Shown here piece by piece: positions 44,716 to 53,488 of a stretch of 64,000 nt of DNA. The first letter of the stretch is position 1. Every line of letters begins with the position of its first letter. The notes under the pieces were generated by a model. It did not search any database. It had not been told where the DNA came from and saw only the letters and a list, made by a program, of their open reading frames with translations. The DNA comes from Pinisolibacter aquiterrae. Lineage in GTDB: Bacteria; Pseudomonadota; Alphaproteobacteria; Rhizobiales; Ancalomicrobiaceae. The DNA is taken from NCBI RefSeq assembly GCF_019160155.1, contig NZ_JAFNIH010000030.1, positions 62,001 through 126,000 on the forward strand. The letters run 5' to 3'. Position numbers and translations under genes: made by a program.

Positions 44716-45756
44716 TCACTTCTGGATGAAGGCCGCCCAGCGCTTCTGCGCCTCTTCACCCGCCGGCGAGCTCCACCATTCGGTCGAGACCAGCACCTGC
44801 TTGGCCGCGTTCTCCGGCGAGCTCGGCATCTGCGCCGCGCGTTCCTTGGAGATCTTGCCGGTGGCATAGGCGGCCGGGTTGCCGGGGCCGTAGTCGATGT
44901 AGGCGGGGAAGTTCGCCTGGATCTCCGGCGTCATGGCGGCATTGACGAACTTGACCGCGGTGGCGAGGTTCGGCGCGCCCTTCACGATGCAGAGCGAGGT
45001 GAACTGCAGGAAGCCCTGATTGTAGGTGAAGCCGACCGGCGCCCCCTCCTTGGCGACGGCGGAGACGCGACCGTTCCACGCCATCTCCATGTCGACCTCG
45101 CCGTCGGCGAGGAGCTGGGCCGACTGCGCGCCCGAGGTCCACCACACCGTGACGTGCGGCTTGATCTCCTCGAGCTTCTTGAAGGCGCGATCGACGTCGA
45201 GCGGATAGAGCTTGTCGGCGGGAACCCCGTCGGCGAGCAGCGCCGCCTCCATGGTCGCCAGCGGATGGTTGCGCAGCGCGCGCGTGCCCGGGAACGTCTT
45301 CACGTCCCAGAAGTCGGCCCAGGTCTGCGGACCCTTGTCGCCGAACTTCTTCTTGTTGAAGGCGAGAACCGACGAATAGAACTCGTAGGCGACCGAATAG
45401 GGGGTCTTGTAGGCGGCCGGCATCGAGGCGGCGTTGGGGATCTGGGAGAAGTCGAGCTTCTCGATCATGCCCTGCTCGCCGCCGCGCACGCAGTCCTTGG
45501 TCGGCGTGTCGATCACGTCCCAGATCGGCTTGCCGGTGGCGGTCTGGGTCTTGACGACCGGCCAGGCGTCGGGGGCGCTGTCCTGGTCGACGGTGATGCC
45601 GAGCAACTTGGCGACCGGATCGAGGATCGCCTTGGTCTGAGCCTCCTGATAGGCACCGCCCTGTGAGACGAAGGTGATCTGCTCGGCCGAGGCCGTGCCT
45701 GCGGAGAAAGCGACGAGAGACGTGGTGATCATCGCGAGGGAGAGGGTCACGCGCAT
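44716..45756 (-). CDS. ABC transporter substrate-binding protein, polyamine (PotD-like) family
   Basis: This 346-residue periplasmic solute-binding protein has a Sec signal (LAMITTSLVAFSAGTASA, cleaved about residue 24). The mature part has ITFVSQGGAYQEAQTKA, WDVIDTPTKDCVRGGEQG, the PYSVAYEFYSSVLAFNKKKFG stretch and the WWTSGAQSAQLLADGEVDMEMAWNGR segment typical of the PotD/PotF class 6 group. The ligand pocket cannot be assigned; members bind putrescine, opines, agmatine or betaines. The GAGGAG site fixes ATG 45756. Confidence 0.9.
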   Translation of the reverse strand: MRVTLSLAMITTSLVAFSAGTASAEQITFVSQGGAYQEAQTKAILDPVAKLLGITVDQDSAPDAWPVVKTQTATGKPIWDVIDTPTKDCVRGGEQGMIEKLDFSQIPNAASMPAAYKTPYSVAYEFYSSVLAFNKKKFGDKGPQTWADFWDVKTFPGTRALRNHPLATMEAALLADGVPADKLYPLDVDRAFKKLEEIKPHVTVWWTSGAQSAQLLADGEVDMEMAWNGRVSAVAKEGAPVGFTYNQGFLQFTSLCIVKGAPNLATAVKFVNAAMTPEIQANFPAYIDYGPGNPAAYATGKISKERAAQMPSSPENAAKQVLVSTEWWSSPAGEEAQKRWAAFIQK

Positions 45757-45837
45757 TTCTGTTCTCCTCGGCCCGAGGGCCATTCGTTCGGTGGGTGGGG
45801 CTTGTCTTTCCTGCCTCGTGGGTCGGGACGGTGCCGT

Positions 45838-47142
45838 TCAGCGCCCGATCGCGTCCAGAAACTGGTACCAGCCGGCGACGAGCCGGACGGCGGGTTCGCG
45901 CAGCCCGTAGAAGGGGATGCGTTGCAGAGAGGTGGCGGTGAGAAGGCCGAGGTCCGGGCTCTCCCCGGCGACGATCGCCGCGACGTGGCGGCCGATGCCC
46001 GACGACAGGGCGACGCCGGTGCCGTTGTAGCCGACCGAATAGACCACCCGGTCGTCGAGCCGGCCGACGTGCGGCAGGCTGTCGAGGGTCATGGCGACGA
46101 GCCCCGACCAGCGGTGGGTCACCGCGACGCCCTCGAGCTCGGGAAACTGGCGCACCATGGCGGTCTCGAGCGCCCAGAAGGCCGCTGCCGAATCGTCCTT
46201 GCCGAAGGCGCCGCGACCGCCGTAGAGCAGCCGATCGCCGGACTTGCGGAACCAGCGCATCATGCGCCGGGTCTCGGTGTAGCTGCGGCCGGTCGAAAGA
46301 AGCCCGGCCGCCGCCGTCCCCGCGAGCGGGGCGGTGGCGATCATCGCCGATCGGAACGGGATGATCGAGGAGCGCACGGGGGCGGTCGCCGCCGTGATCT
46401 CCGAATAGGAATTGGTGGCGATCACCACCTGGCGCGCGGTGATCACACCGTGCGGGGTCTCCACCAGCACGCCGTCGCCCTCGCGGCGGAAACGCGTCAC
46501 CGGGGTCTCGTCGTAGACCGGGATGCCGGCGGCGCGGATGCCGTTCGCGAAGCCGAAGACGAAGTTCAGCGGATGGATCACGCCGCCGTGGCGGTTGAGC
46601 ATGCCGCCGACGAAGTCGCGCGCGCCGGTCTCCCCCGCCACCGCCTCGGCGGAGAGGATCGAGACCGCGTCGTCGCCGAGCGCCTCGCGCAGCCACGCCG
46701 CCTCCTCCTTCAACGCCTCGAAGGTGAAGGCGTTGTAGGCGCAGCGCAGCGAGCCGGTGGCGCGGTGGTCGGCGGCGTCGATGCCGTAGTCCTCGACCAG
46801 CCGGCCGACGTGCTCGATCGCCTCGATGCCGAGATCGTGCATCCGCCGCGCCGTCTCGAGCCCGTGACGGGCGGCGATGTCGCGGAAGCCGACGCGGAAC
46901 TTGCCGGAGACGACGCCCCCGGTGCGCCCGCTCGCGCCCCAGCCGATACGGTTGGCTTCGACCACGATCGGCGCGAGGCCGCGTTCGGCGAGATATTTCG
47001 CGGTCGAGAGGCCGGTGTAGCCGCCGCCGATCACGACGACGTCGCAGGTCGCGTCGCCCGCGAGGCGGATCACGGGCGGGCGGGGCACGGCCGTCGCCTG
47101 CCAGAGCGAGGCGACGTCGGGACGTGGATCGGCGGAGGCCAT
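45838..47142 (-). CDS. FAD-dependent amine oxidoreductase (DAO family, PuuB/OrdL-like)
   Basis: This 434-residue flavoprotein has the N-terminal FAD-binding motif VVIGGGYTGLSTAKYLAERG and a C-terminal DAO domain ending VVYSVGYNGTGVALSSGIG. WGASGRTGGVVSGKFR is the typical FAD-loop of gamma-glutamylputrescine oxidoreductase-like proteins. The likely reaction is oxidation of a secondary or gamma-glutamylated amine to an aldehyde, passed to the gabD-like or puuC-like dehydrogenases. It is encoded between the HAD and binding-protein genes of the operon. PuuA and PuuD partners are not in the window, so a direct amine route is possible. Confidence 0.87.
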   Translation of the reverse strand: MASADPRPDVASLWQATAVPRPPVIRLAGDATCDVVVIGGGYTGLSTAKYLAERGLAPIVVEANRIGWGASGRTGGVVSGKFRVGFRDIAARHGLETARRMHDLGIEAIEHVGRLVEDYGIDAADHRATGSLRCAYNAFTFEALKEEAAWLREALGDDAVSILSAEAVAGETGARDFVGGMLNRHGGVIHPLNFVFGFANGIRAAGIPVYDETPVTRFRREGDGVLVETPHGVITARQVVIATNSYSEITAATAPVRSSIIPFRSAMIATAPLAGTAAAGLLSTGRSYTETRRMMRWFRKSGDRLLYGGRGAFGKDDSAAAFWALETAMVRQFPELEGVAVTHRWSGLVAMTLDSLPHVGRLDDRVVYSVGYNGTGVALSSGIGRHVAAIVAGESPDLGLLTATSLQRIPFYGLREPAVRLVAGWYQFLDAIGR

Positions 47143-47165
47143 GGCGTGGGGTCCTTCCCGGCGGG

Positions 47166-47888
47166 TCAGGCGGCGGAGCGCTCGGCGGCGAGTTCGGCGT
47201 CGACGGCGTCGGCGAGCTGCTTCAGGCTGGAGAAGTGGTAGTCGGGCGTGGTCACGACCTTCGGCGCCGGCGTGCCGCCGAAGCCCTGCTGACCCTGGCG
47301 CCGCTCGATCCAGCAGGTGGTGTAGCCCTCCGCCTTGGCGACGCCGATGTCGTGGTGCTGGCTCTGGGCCACGTGCAGGATCTCCGACTGCTTGAAGCCG
47401 AGCCCCGACTGGCGCCCCTTGTTGAAGGCGAAGAAGCGCGGGTCGGGCTTGGCGCAGCCGGCCTCGTCGCAGGTGACGCTGTCGTGGAACGGATTGCCGA
47501 GCGTCGCCGAATAGGCGGAGAAGGCGGTGCGGTCGGCGTTGGTCATGGCGACGAGACGGAAGGTCTTGCGCAGCCGGGCGAGCGCCTCGACGCTGTCGGC
47601 GAAGGCCGGCCAGCGCAACACCGCGAGCTGGAACGCGTCGGCGGTGGCGTCGTCGGCGACGAAGCCGGTCTCGGCTGCGAGCGACAGATAGACGTCCTTC
47701 ATGGCGAAGGAGGAGCGCCCGTAGAACTTGTCGCGGCCGCGCTTGTAGGGCTCGAAGATCTCGTCGTCGGAGGCCGCCTTCGCCTTGTCGCCGCCCAGCG
47801 CGCGGATCGAGGTGAGGATGCCGGTCTCGAAGTCGATCAGGGTGCCGACGACGTCGAAGGTCATGACCTTGAAGTTGGTGAGCTTCAT
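47166..47888 (-). CDS. HAD-superfamily hydrolase, haloacid dehalogenase type II-like
   Basis: This 240-residue soluble hydrolase has motif I FDVVGTL with nucleophile D12; a Val replaces the second Asp, as in L-2-haloacid dehalogenases rather than phosphatases. Other motifs are MTNADR (motif II Asn/Thr region), KPDPRFF (motif III Lys) and AQSQHHDIGVAKAEG (motif IV). It probably cleaves a C-halogen or a related bond, or has an untested role. It sits in the transport/oxidation operon between ATPase and DAO genes, which hints at removal of a leaving group from the imported substrate. Confidence 0.85.
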   Translation of the reverse strand: MKLTNFKVMTFDVVGTLIDFETGILTSIRALGGDKAKAASDDEIFEPYKRGRDKFYGRSSFAMKDVYLSLAAETGFVADDATADAFQLAVLRWPAFADSVEALARLRKTFRLVAMTNADRTAFSAYSATLGNPFHDSVTCDEAGCAKPDPRFFAFNKGRQSGLGFKQSEILHVAQSQHHDIGVAKAEGYTTCWIERRQGQQGFGGTPAPKVVTTPDYHFSSLKQLADAVDAELAAERSAA

Positions 47889-47931
47889 CTGCTTGGGGTC
47901 CTCTGAGGATGGGCCTCGGGGGGAGGGTGGG

Positions 47932-49035
47932 TCACGGCGCCTCGGGCACGACGACGGTGTCGTCGGGGTGGAGGCGAACGACGATCCGCTCGCCCGGCTG
48001 TTTGAGCAGGGTGCGGCCGTGATGGTTGCTCGGCAGACGCAGGCTGACGCGCCCGCCGCCGGAGAGGGTGACGAAGAGGCGGAGGCTCTCGCCCTGATAG
48101 AGGACCTCGTCGACCACGCCGGAGAGGAGGTTGGCGCCCTCGGCGCCCTCGTCCGGCTCGACGGTGAGCTTCTCCGAATGAACGACCAGGAACAGCGACA
48201 GGTTGTGCGGAACCGCCCGCGTCGAGACGAGGCGCCGATCGCCGAGCATCACCGTGCGCTCGTCGACGCGGGTCACCGGCAACAGCGTCGCCTCGCCGAT
48301 GAATCCGGCGACGAAGGAATCGGCGGGGTTGTCGTGCAGCCGCTCGGGCGTGTCGATCTGGACGATCCGCCCCTTGTTCATGATGGCGATCCGGTCGCTC
48401 ATCGTCAGCGCCTCGCGCTGATCGTGGGTGACGTAGATGATCGTCGCGGCGAGCTTGCGATGGAGATGCTTCAGCTCGATCTGCATGGTCTCGCGCAGCT
48501 GCTTGTCGAGGGCCGACAAGGGCTCGTCCATCAGGATCAGGCCGGGCTCGAAGATCATCGCGCGGGCGAGGGCGACCCGTTGGCGCTGACCGCCGGAGAG
48601 CTCGTCGATGCGCCGGGCGCCGTAGCCGCCGAGTTCCACCATGTCGAGCGCCGCCGCGAGCTTCGCCGGCCATTCCGACTTCGGCAGGCGCCGCGCCCTG
48701 AGGGGGAAGACGACGTTTTCCGCCACGCTCATGTGCGGAAACAGCGCGTAGTTCTGGAAGACGATGCCGATGTTGCGCTTGTGCGGCGGCTCGAAGGTGA
48801 TGTCGCGCTCGCCGAGCAGGATCCGCCCCGAGCTCGGCTGGACGAACCCGCCGAGAATGCCGAGAAACGTGGTCTTGCCCGAGCCCGAGGGGCCGAGGAT
48901 CGACACGAATTCGCCGGGTCGCACCTCCAGACTGACGTCGTCGAGCGCCCGAAAGTCTCCATAGGTCTTCGTCGCCGAACGAATCGAAACTCCGAAGTTT
49001 TCTTGCTGCGTCGATTTGACCATCGGGCTTTCCAT
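47932..49035 (-). CDS. ABC transporter ATP-binding protein, polyamine (PotA-like) type
   Basis: This 367-residue cytosolic ATPase drives the PotBCD-like importer. It has Walker A GPSGSGKTT (about residues 49-57), the LSGGQRQRVALARA signature, Walker B LILMDEPLSALD and a C-terminal TOBE domain (about 280-365) as usual for polyamine and iron transporters. Two starts are close: ATG 49035 and ATG 49023, the latter with GGAAAG upstream. It is the first gene of the eleven-gene leftward operon, opposite the LysR gene across 221 bp. Confidence 0.92.
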   Translation of the reverse strand: MESPMVKSTQQENFGVSIRSATKTYGDFRALDDVSLEVRPGEFVSILGPSGSGKTTFLGILGGFVQPSSGRILLGERDITFEPPHKRNIGIVFQNYALFPHMSVAENVVFPLRARRLPKSEWPAKLAAALDMVELGGYGARRIDELSGGQRQRVALARAMIFEPGLILMDEPLSALDKQLRETMQIELKHLHRKLAATIIYVTHDQREALTMSDRIAIMNKGRIVQIDTPERLHDNPADSFVAGFIGEATLLPVTRVDERTVMLGDRRLVSTRAVPHNLSLFLVVHSEKLTVEPDEGAEGANLLSGVVDEVLYQGESLRLFVTLSGGGRVSLRLPSNHHGRTLLKQPGERIVVRLHPDDTVVVPEAP

Positions 49036-49221
49036 TCGAGAAAACGAACGCCGGTCGACTGAATCGACGGGGCCTGTCGTCGGAGCTGCTCACACGTCGT
49101 CGAGGAACTGTCCACTCTATGCAACCGCATCGAGAGACTGCCGGCGAACGTATTGTCAATTCGGATCGAAGTACTGTCTCTCTTCGATGTTCAGATGACC
49201 AGCTATTCCGCTTTCACGCAA

Positions 49222-49256
49222 TTGAAAAAAACTTGAGAGCCGGTTACATCATGTAA
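49222..49256 (+). promoter_or_regulatory. Putative promoter and LysR operator of the GcvA-like regulator
   Basis: TTGAAA (49222-49227), a 16-bp spacer and TTACAT (49244-49249) fit a sigma-70 promoter. The -10 overlaps the perfect dyad TTACAT-C-ATGTAA (49244-49256), a T-N11-A LysR-type box, directly before the ATG at 49257. If correct, the mRNA is leaderless and the regulator can repress itself. Confidence 0.45.
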
Positions 49257-50219
49257 ATGCGTAGGCTCCGTTCCGCCCTTCCGTCGATGAACGGCTTCTT
49301 CACCTTCGAGGCTGCCGCCCGCTGCGGGACCTTCGCGCGCGCCGCGGCCGAATTGAACGTCACGCCGGCCGCCGTCAGCCGCATGATCGGGCGCCTCGAG
49401 GACCATCTCGGCACGTCCCTGTTCGAGCGTCTGCCGGGCGGTGTAACGTTGACCGAAGCCGGAAGGCTTCTCTTCGAGGCGATCTCGCGCGGGTTTTCGG
49501 GCATCGAACATGCGCTGCGCGAGATCGAGGACCGCAAGACCGGCCTCGAGACGGTCACGCTCTCCGTCTCCACCGCCTTCACCACCCATTGGATGATGCC
49601 GCGCATGGCGGAGCTGAAGCGGGAGTATCCGACCGTCGAGCTGCGCTTCCAATTGATCACCTCGGCCCTGTCGGGCCCGGTCGACGACGTCGACCTCGGC
49701 ATGCGCTTCGTCGACGGCCCCGACGACCATCACGTCGCGACCTTCGTCATGCCGGAAATCCTGGTGCCGATCTGCAGCCCCGGCTATCGCGACGGCCAGC
49801 GCCGTTCGCTCACCGGCGCGCGCGAGGAGGTCGAGACGCTGATCAACCTCAGCGAGGCGCAGCCGGATTGGTCGCATCTCTTCTTTCCCGGCGATGCCGG
49901 GGCCGGCACCGGATCGATGATCTTTTCCGATTACGCGATCGTGGTTCAGGCGGCGCTTCTCGGTCAGGGCGTGGCGCTCGGCTGGCTCAACGTGGTGGCC
50001 CACTGGCTGCGCACCGGCGCGCTGGTCCCGGCCGGCTCGCAACTGATGACCACCGGCCGCCTCTGCCATCTCGTCCGCAGCCGCGACAAACCCCGTCGCG
50101 CCGTCGTCGACGGGGTGCGCGACTGGATGATCGAACGCATGCGCGAGGACGTCGCCGAGGTCGCCGCGCGTTATCCCGATCTCGGTCTCGACCGGGCGGC
50201 GGCGGCCCCGAACGCATGA
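49257..50219 (+). CDS. LysR-family regulator, GcvA-like
   Basis: This 320-residue transcriptional regulator has an N-terminal winged helix (about residues 10-68, FEAAARCGTFARAAAELNVTPAAVSRMIGRLE) and a GcvA-like effector domain (about 100-300). It diverges from the polyamine-type ABC/oxidation operon and so probably activates it; GcvA-like regulators commonly control amino-acid or amine catabolism. No Shine-Dalgarno precedes the ATG at 49257; ATG 49287 is an alternative but lacks one too. The gene ends in a hairpin. Confidence 0.9.
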   Translation: MRRLRSALPSMNGFFTFEAAARCGTFARAAAELNVTPAAVSRMIGRLEDHLGTSLFERLPGGVTLTEAGRLLFEAISRGFSGIEHALREIEDRKTGLETVTLSVSTAFTTHWMMPRMAELKREYPTVELRFQLITSALSGPVDDVDLGMRFVDGPDDHHVATFVMPEILVPICSPGYRDGQRRSLTGAREEVETLINLSEAQPDWSHLFFPGDAGAGTGSMIFSDYAIVVQAALLGQGVALGWLNVVAHWLRTGALVPAGSQLMTTGRLCHLVRSRDKPRRAVVDGVRDWMIERMREDVAEVAARYPDLGLDRAAAAPNA

Positions 50220-50253
50220 CGCGCCCCGAGGCGGTCGCCCGAGGCGCGTCATG
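50215..50253. terminator. Bidirectional terminator between the LysR and ridA genes
   Basis: CATGACGCGCC (50215-50225) and its exact complement (50243-50253) form an 11-bp stem with a 17-base loop containing a smaller inverted pair. It overlaps the LysR stop codon and lies 38 bp from the ridA stop. Both genes converge here, so it likely serves both. Confidence 0.65.
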
Positions 50254-50291
50254 ATGGACGGCGGTCGATGGGAGGATCGGGCGGTCGGCGC

Positions 50292-50666
50292 TCAGCCGAC
50301 CTTGGCCACGACCTCGATCTCGACGAGAACGTCGCGCGGCAGGCGGGCGACCTCGACGCAGGAGCGCGCCGGCGCATGGCTGCCGAAGGCTTCCGCGTAG
50401 ACCGCGTTGAGACGGCCGAAGTCGGCGAGATCCTTCATGAACACGGTCGCCTTGACGACCTTGTCCATCGACGAGCCGGCGCCGGCGAGAACCGCGCGCA
50501 GATTGGTGAAGACCTGCGCCGCCTGGCTCTCGATGTCGGTGCCGACGATCTCGCCGGAAAGGTTCAGCGGGATCTGTCCGGAGGAGAAGAACAGCTCGCC
50601 GACGACGATGCCCTGGCTGTAGGGGCCGATGGCGGCGGGAGCGGCGGCGGTGGCGACGATCTTCAT
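50292..50666 (-). CDS. ridA: RidA family imine/enamine deaminase
   Basis: This 124-residue trimeric protein of the YjgF/RidA group hydrolyses reactive 2-imino acids made by PLP enzymes and amino-acid oxidases. Key features are [12 protein letters not shown] at the N-terminus and the essential Arg in [19 protein letters not shown], with the terminal Glu. It lies downstream of dadA on the same strand, which fits clearing of iminopyruvate formed by D-alanine dehydrogenase. A 136-bp gap with a hairpin separates them, so it may also have its own promoter. Confidence 0.9.
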   Translation of the reverse strand: MKIVATAAAPAAIGPYSQGIVVGELFFSSGQIPLNLSGEIVGTDIESQAAQVFTNLRAVLAGAGSSMDKVVKATVFMKDLADFGRLNAVYAEAFGSHAPARSCVEVARLPRDVLVEIEVVAKVG

Positions 50667-50760
50667 GGCTTTTCTCTCGGTTTTCGAAGCGATTGCGATG
50701 GGTATCTAACATGGTGGTCGAGGAAGGTCGAGGTGATCGCCCCCTCGGGCGCGGGGCGCG

Positions 50761-50790
50761 TCGGCCGGCTCGTCGCATCGCGCCGGCCGA
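50761..50790 (-). terminator. Hairpin between dadA and ridA
   Basis: TCGGCCGGC (50761-50769) and its complement (50782-50790) form a 9-bp stem with a 12-base loop, 13 bp past the dadA stop and about 95 bp before ridA. It may attenuate transcription from dadA into ridA. No T-run is present. Confidence 0.5.
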
Positions 50791-50802
50791 AGGCGATCCC
50801 GC

Positions 50803-52059
50803 TCAGGCGGCGTAACGTTCGATGCCGAGCCCTTCGGTGGAGATCTCCGGCGCCTTCTGCGACACGATGTCGGCGAGGAGCTTGGCCGAACCGCAGGCCA
50901 TGGTCCAGCCGAGCGTGCCGTGGCCGGTGTTGAGGAAGAGGCCGGGACGGCCGGTGGCGCCGATCACCGGCGTTCCGTCCGGCGTCATCGGCCGCAGCCC
51001 GCACCAGAATTCGGCCTTGGAGAGATCGCCGCCGGCGGGGAAGAGGTCGGAGACCACATGGGCGATGGTGGCGCGGCGGGCATCGCGCAGCTCGAGATCG
51101 AAGCCGCAGATCTCCGCCATGCCGGCGACGCGGATGCGATCGCCGAGCCGGGTGATCGCCACCTTGTGCGCCTCGTCCATGACGGTGGAGACCGGGGCGG
51201 CCTCGGCGTCGACGATCGGCAGCGTCAGCGAATAACCCTTGACCGGATAGACCGGCAGGGAGAGGCCGAGCGGCTTGAGGAGATGCGGCGAATAGCTGCC
51301 GAGCGCCACCACCACGGCGTCCGCCTGGAAGGTGCCGGCGGAAGTGGCGACGCCGGTCACCCGGTCGCCCGTGGTGACGAGCGAGCGGATGTCGACGCCG
51401 AAGCGGAAGGCGACGCCGGCACTCTCGGAGAGCGCGGCGAGGCGCTGGGTGAAGAGGAAACAGTCGCCGGTCTCGTCGCCGGGCAGTCGCAGGCCGCCCA
51501 GGATCTTCTCGCCGACCCGCGCCAGCGCCGGCTCGGCGGCGATGCAGCCGGCCCGGTCGAGCACCTCGTAGGGCACGCCGAAGGATTCGAGCACCTTGAG
51601 GTCGGCGGCGATGCCGTCGATCTGCTTCTGGGTGCGGAACACCTCGAGCGTGCCGCGCGAACGGTCGTCATAGGCGATGCCGGTCTCCGCGCGCAGGTCC
51701 TTGAGGACGTCGCGGCTGTATTCGGCGATGCGCACCATGCGCGCCTTGTTGGTGGCATAGGCCGAGGCGGTGCAGTTGCCGAGCATCTGCGCCATCCATT
51801 TCCACATGGCGGCGTCGAGCTTCGGCCGGATCACCAGCGGCGCATGCGGCGCGAACATCCACTTGACCGCCTTCCACGGAATGCCCGGCGCCGCCCAGGG
51901 CGAGGAATAGCCGGGCGAGACTTCGCCGGCATTGGCGAAGCTCGTCTCCAGCGCCGGGGCCGGCTGGCGGTCGATCACCTCGACCTCGTGTCCGGCACGG
52001 GCGAGATACCAGGCGGTCGTGGTGCCGACGACGCCGCTGCCGAGAACGATGACCTTCAT
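50803..52059 (-). CDS. dadA: D-amino acid dehydrogenase small subunit
   Basis: This 418-residue membrane-associated FAD enzyme oxidises D-alanine and other D-amino acids to 2-oxo acids plus ammonia, feeding electrons to quinone. The FAD motif [19 protein letters not shown] is at the N-terminus; [20 protein letters not shown] and [19 protein letters not shown] are highly characteristic of DadA. ATG at 52059 gives the usual length. It is 29 bp downstream of the alanine racemase gene, forming a catabolic alr-dadA unit read from the sigma-54 element at 53318. Confidence 0.95.
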   Translation of the reverse strand: MKVIVLGSGVVGTTTAWYLARAGHEVEVIDRQPAPALETSFANAGEVSPGYSSPWAAPGIPWKAVKWMFAPHAPLVIRPKLDAAMWKWMAQMLGNCTASAYATNKARMVRIAEYSRDVLKDLRAETGIAYDDRSRGTLEVFRTQKQIDGIAADLKVLESFGVPYEVLDRAGCIAAEPALARVGEKILGGLRLPGDETGDCFLFTQRLAALSESAGVAFRFGVDIRSLVTTGDRVTGVATSAGTFQADAVVVALGSYSPHLLKPLGLSLPVYPVKGYSLTLPIVDAEAAPVSTVMDEAHKVAITRLGDRIRVAGMAEICGFDLELRDARRATIAHVVSDLFPAGGDLSKAEFWCGLRPMTPDGTPVIGATGRPGLFLNTGHGTLGWTMACGSAKLLADIVSQKAPEISTEGLGIERYAA

Positions 52060-52088
52060 GGGCGTGATCCTTCGAAAAGACGATCGAG

Positions 52089-53279
52089 TCAGAATGCGGA
52101 GAGGTGGGAGATCCAGCGGCGCTGGTAGCGCGCGCCGAGCGAGGTCAGGATCTCGTAGCCGATGGTGCCGGCGGCCCGCGCCAGCCGGTCGATGTCGTCG
52201 GCATGGCCGCCGATCACGTCGACGAAGTCGCCCTCGCGGAGCGCGCCTTCGGCGAGCGCGGAGACGTCGACGGTGATCATGTCCATCGACACCGCCCCGA
52301 CGATCGGCAGCTTCACCCCGGCGAAACCGGCGTTGGCCTTGCCCGCGAGCGCGCGAAGGAACCCGTCGGCATAGCCGACCGAGACGGTGGCGATGCGGGT
52401 CGGGCGGGAGGTGACGAAGCGTCCGCCGTAGCCGACCGGGACGACGGCCGGGAGATCGGCGAGGCGCAGCACCCGCGCCGAGAGGCGCACCACCGACATC
52501 AGCGGATTGGGCGCGTCGGCGCGCGGCGCGACGCCGTAGAGCGCGGCACCGGGGCGCAGGAGATCGAAATGCCAGGGCGCGCCGAGGAACACGCCCGAGG
52601 AATTGGCGAAGGAGGCCTTGGCCTTCGGAAGCCGCGCCCGGAGCCGCTCGAAGGTCGCGCGTTGGCGCTCGTTCGACGGGTTCTCTGGCTCCTCGGCCGA
52701 GGCGAGATGGCTGAGGACGAGGTTGAGATCGAGGCCGGCGAGCCGCGTGGGCTCGGCCGCGAGGGTCTCGACCTCCGCTTCCGAGAGGCCGAGCCGGGTC
52801 ATGCCGGTGTCGAGGTGGAGCGCCGCCGGCAGGCGCTCGCCCACCCGCTCTGCCTCGTCGTGCCACGCGGCGATCTGATCGAGCGTGGAGAGCACCGGGG
52901 TGAGGTCGTGCGCCCGCATCGCCGCCTCCGCCCCGCGCGCCAAACCGTGCAGCACGTAGACGGTCGCGCCCGGAACGGCGGCGCGCAGCGCGATCGCCTC
53001 CTCGAGATGGGCGACGAAGAAATGCGCGCAGCCCGCCCGCGCCAGAGCGGCGGCGACCGGCGCGGCGCCGAGCCCATAGGCGTCGGCCTTGACCACGGCA
53101 GCGGCGGGAACCCCGCCGGCGGTCGCCGAGAGCAGCCGCCAATTGGCGACGATCGCGTCGAGATCGACGTCGAGGATCGCCCCGATCCCGGCGCGCGGCG
53201 CAGAGGCGCCGATCTCGAAGGTCGCGGCCGTGTCGGCGCGCGTCGCGGCAAGGGGGAGGCGGGGCAGGGGCTTCGTCAT
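52089..53279 (-). CDS. alr: Alanine racemase (catabolic DadX-type)
   Basis: This 396-residue PLP enzyme interconverts L- and D-alanine. The PLP lysine lies in [12 protein letters not shown] (about residues 57-68). [23 protein letters not shown] and the later [13 protein letters not shown] follow. ATG 53279 is chosen, since the upstream alternative at 53333 would include the predicted sigma-54 element and its promoter start. Its linkage to dadA rather than cell-wall genes marks it as the catabolic isozyme. Confidence 0.92.
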   Translation of the reverse strand: MTKPLPRLPLAATRADTAATFEIGASAPRAGIGAILDVDLDAIVANWRLLSATAGGVPAAAVVKADAYGLGAAPVAAALARAGCAHFFVAHLEEAIALRAAVPGATVYVLHGLARGAEAAMRAHDLTPVLSTLDQIAAWHDEAERVGERLPAALHLDTGMTRLGLSEAEVETLAAEPTRLAGLDLNLVLSHLASAEEPENPSNERQRATFERLRARLPKAKASFANSSGVFLGAPWHFDLLRPGAALYGVAPRADAPNPLMSVVRLSARVLRLADLPAVVPVGYGGRFVTSRPTRIATVSVGYADGFLRALAGKANAGFAGVKLPIVGAVSMDMITVDVSALAEGALREGDFVDVIGGHADDIDRLARAAGTIGYEILTSLGARYQRRWISHLSAF

Positions 53280-53317
53280 GGCTTCGATCCGTTCGGCGGC
53301 GGGACGGCGTCTCGTCC

Positions 53318-53332
53318 GCACGGATCGTGCCA
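53318..53332 (-). promoter_or_regulatory. Sigma-54 promoter of the alr-dadA-ridA unit
   Basis: Read leftward: TGGCACG-ATCC-GTGC, with GG and GC exactly 10 bases apart. It differs from TGGCACG-N4-TTGC only in the first T of the -12 box. Predicted start is about 53306, 27 bases before the racemase ATG. The neighbouring TyrR-like gene encodes a GAFSGA-containing sigma-54 activator. Confidence 0.7.
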
Positions 53333-53383
53333 ATCGAAAAAGTCAACGAATACAAAGAGATGATTCGGTGTGGCTGGCCGATC

Positions 53384-53488
53384 GTACGAAATTCCTTACG
53401 ATCGGCGCAGGATCGATGAAAAATCCCAATGAAACCAGCGCCGAAAGCCTATTGTAAGAAATTTCGTACGTCGTTCGAAACTGCTTAC
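53384..53488 (-). promoter_or_regulatory. Three repeated 16-bp sites, candidate upstream activator sites for the TyrR-like protein
   Basis: GTACGAAATTCCTTAC (53384-53399) recurs in inverted orientation as GTAAGAAATTTCGTAC (53454-53469, 15/16 identity after complementing) and more loosely as GTTCGAAACTGCTTAC (53473-53488, 13/16). They lie about 85, 155 and 175 bp upstream of the predicted sigma-54 start, at typical enhancer distances. The third overlaps the TAA of the regulator gene. Confidence 0.6.

Noticed and set aside
49154-49159. TTGACA on the minus strand as -35 of the PotABCD-like operon
   Set aside because: No acceptable -10 hexamer at 16-18 bp spacing; kept as unproven.
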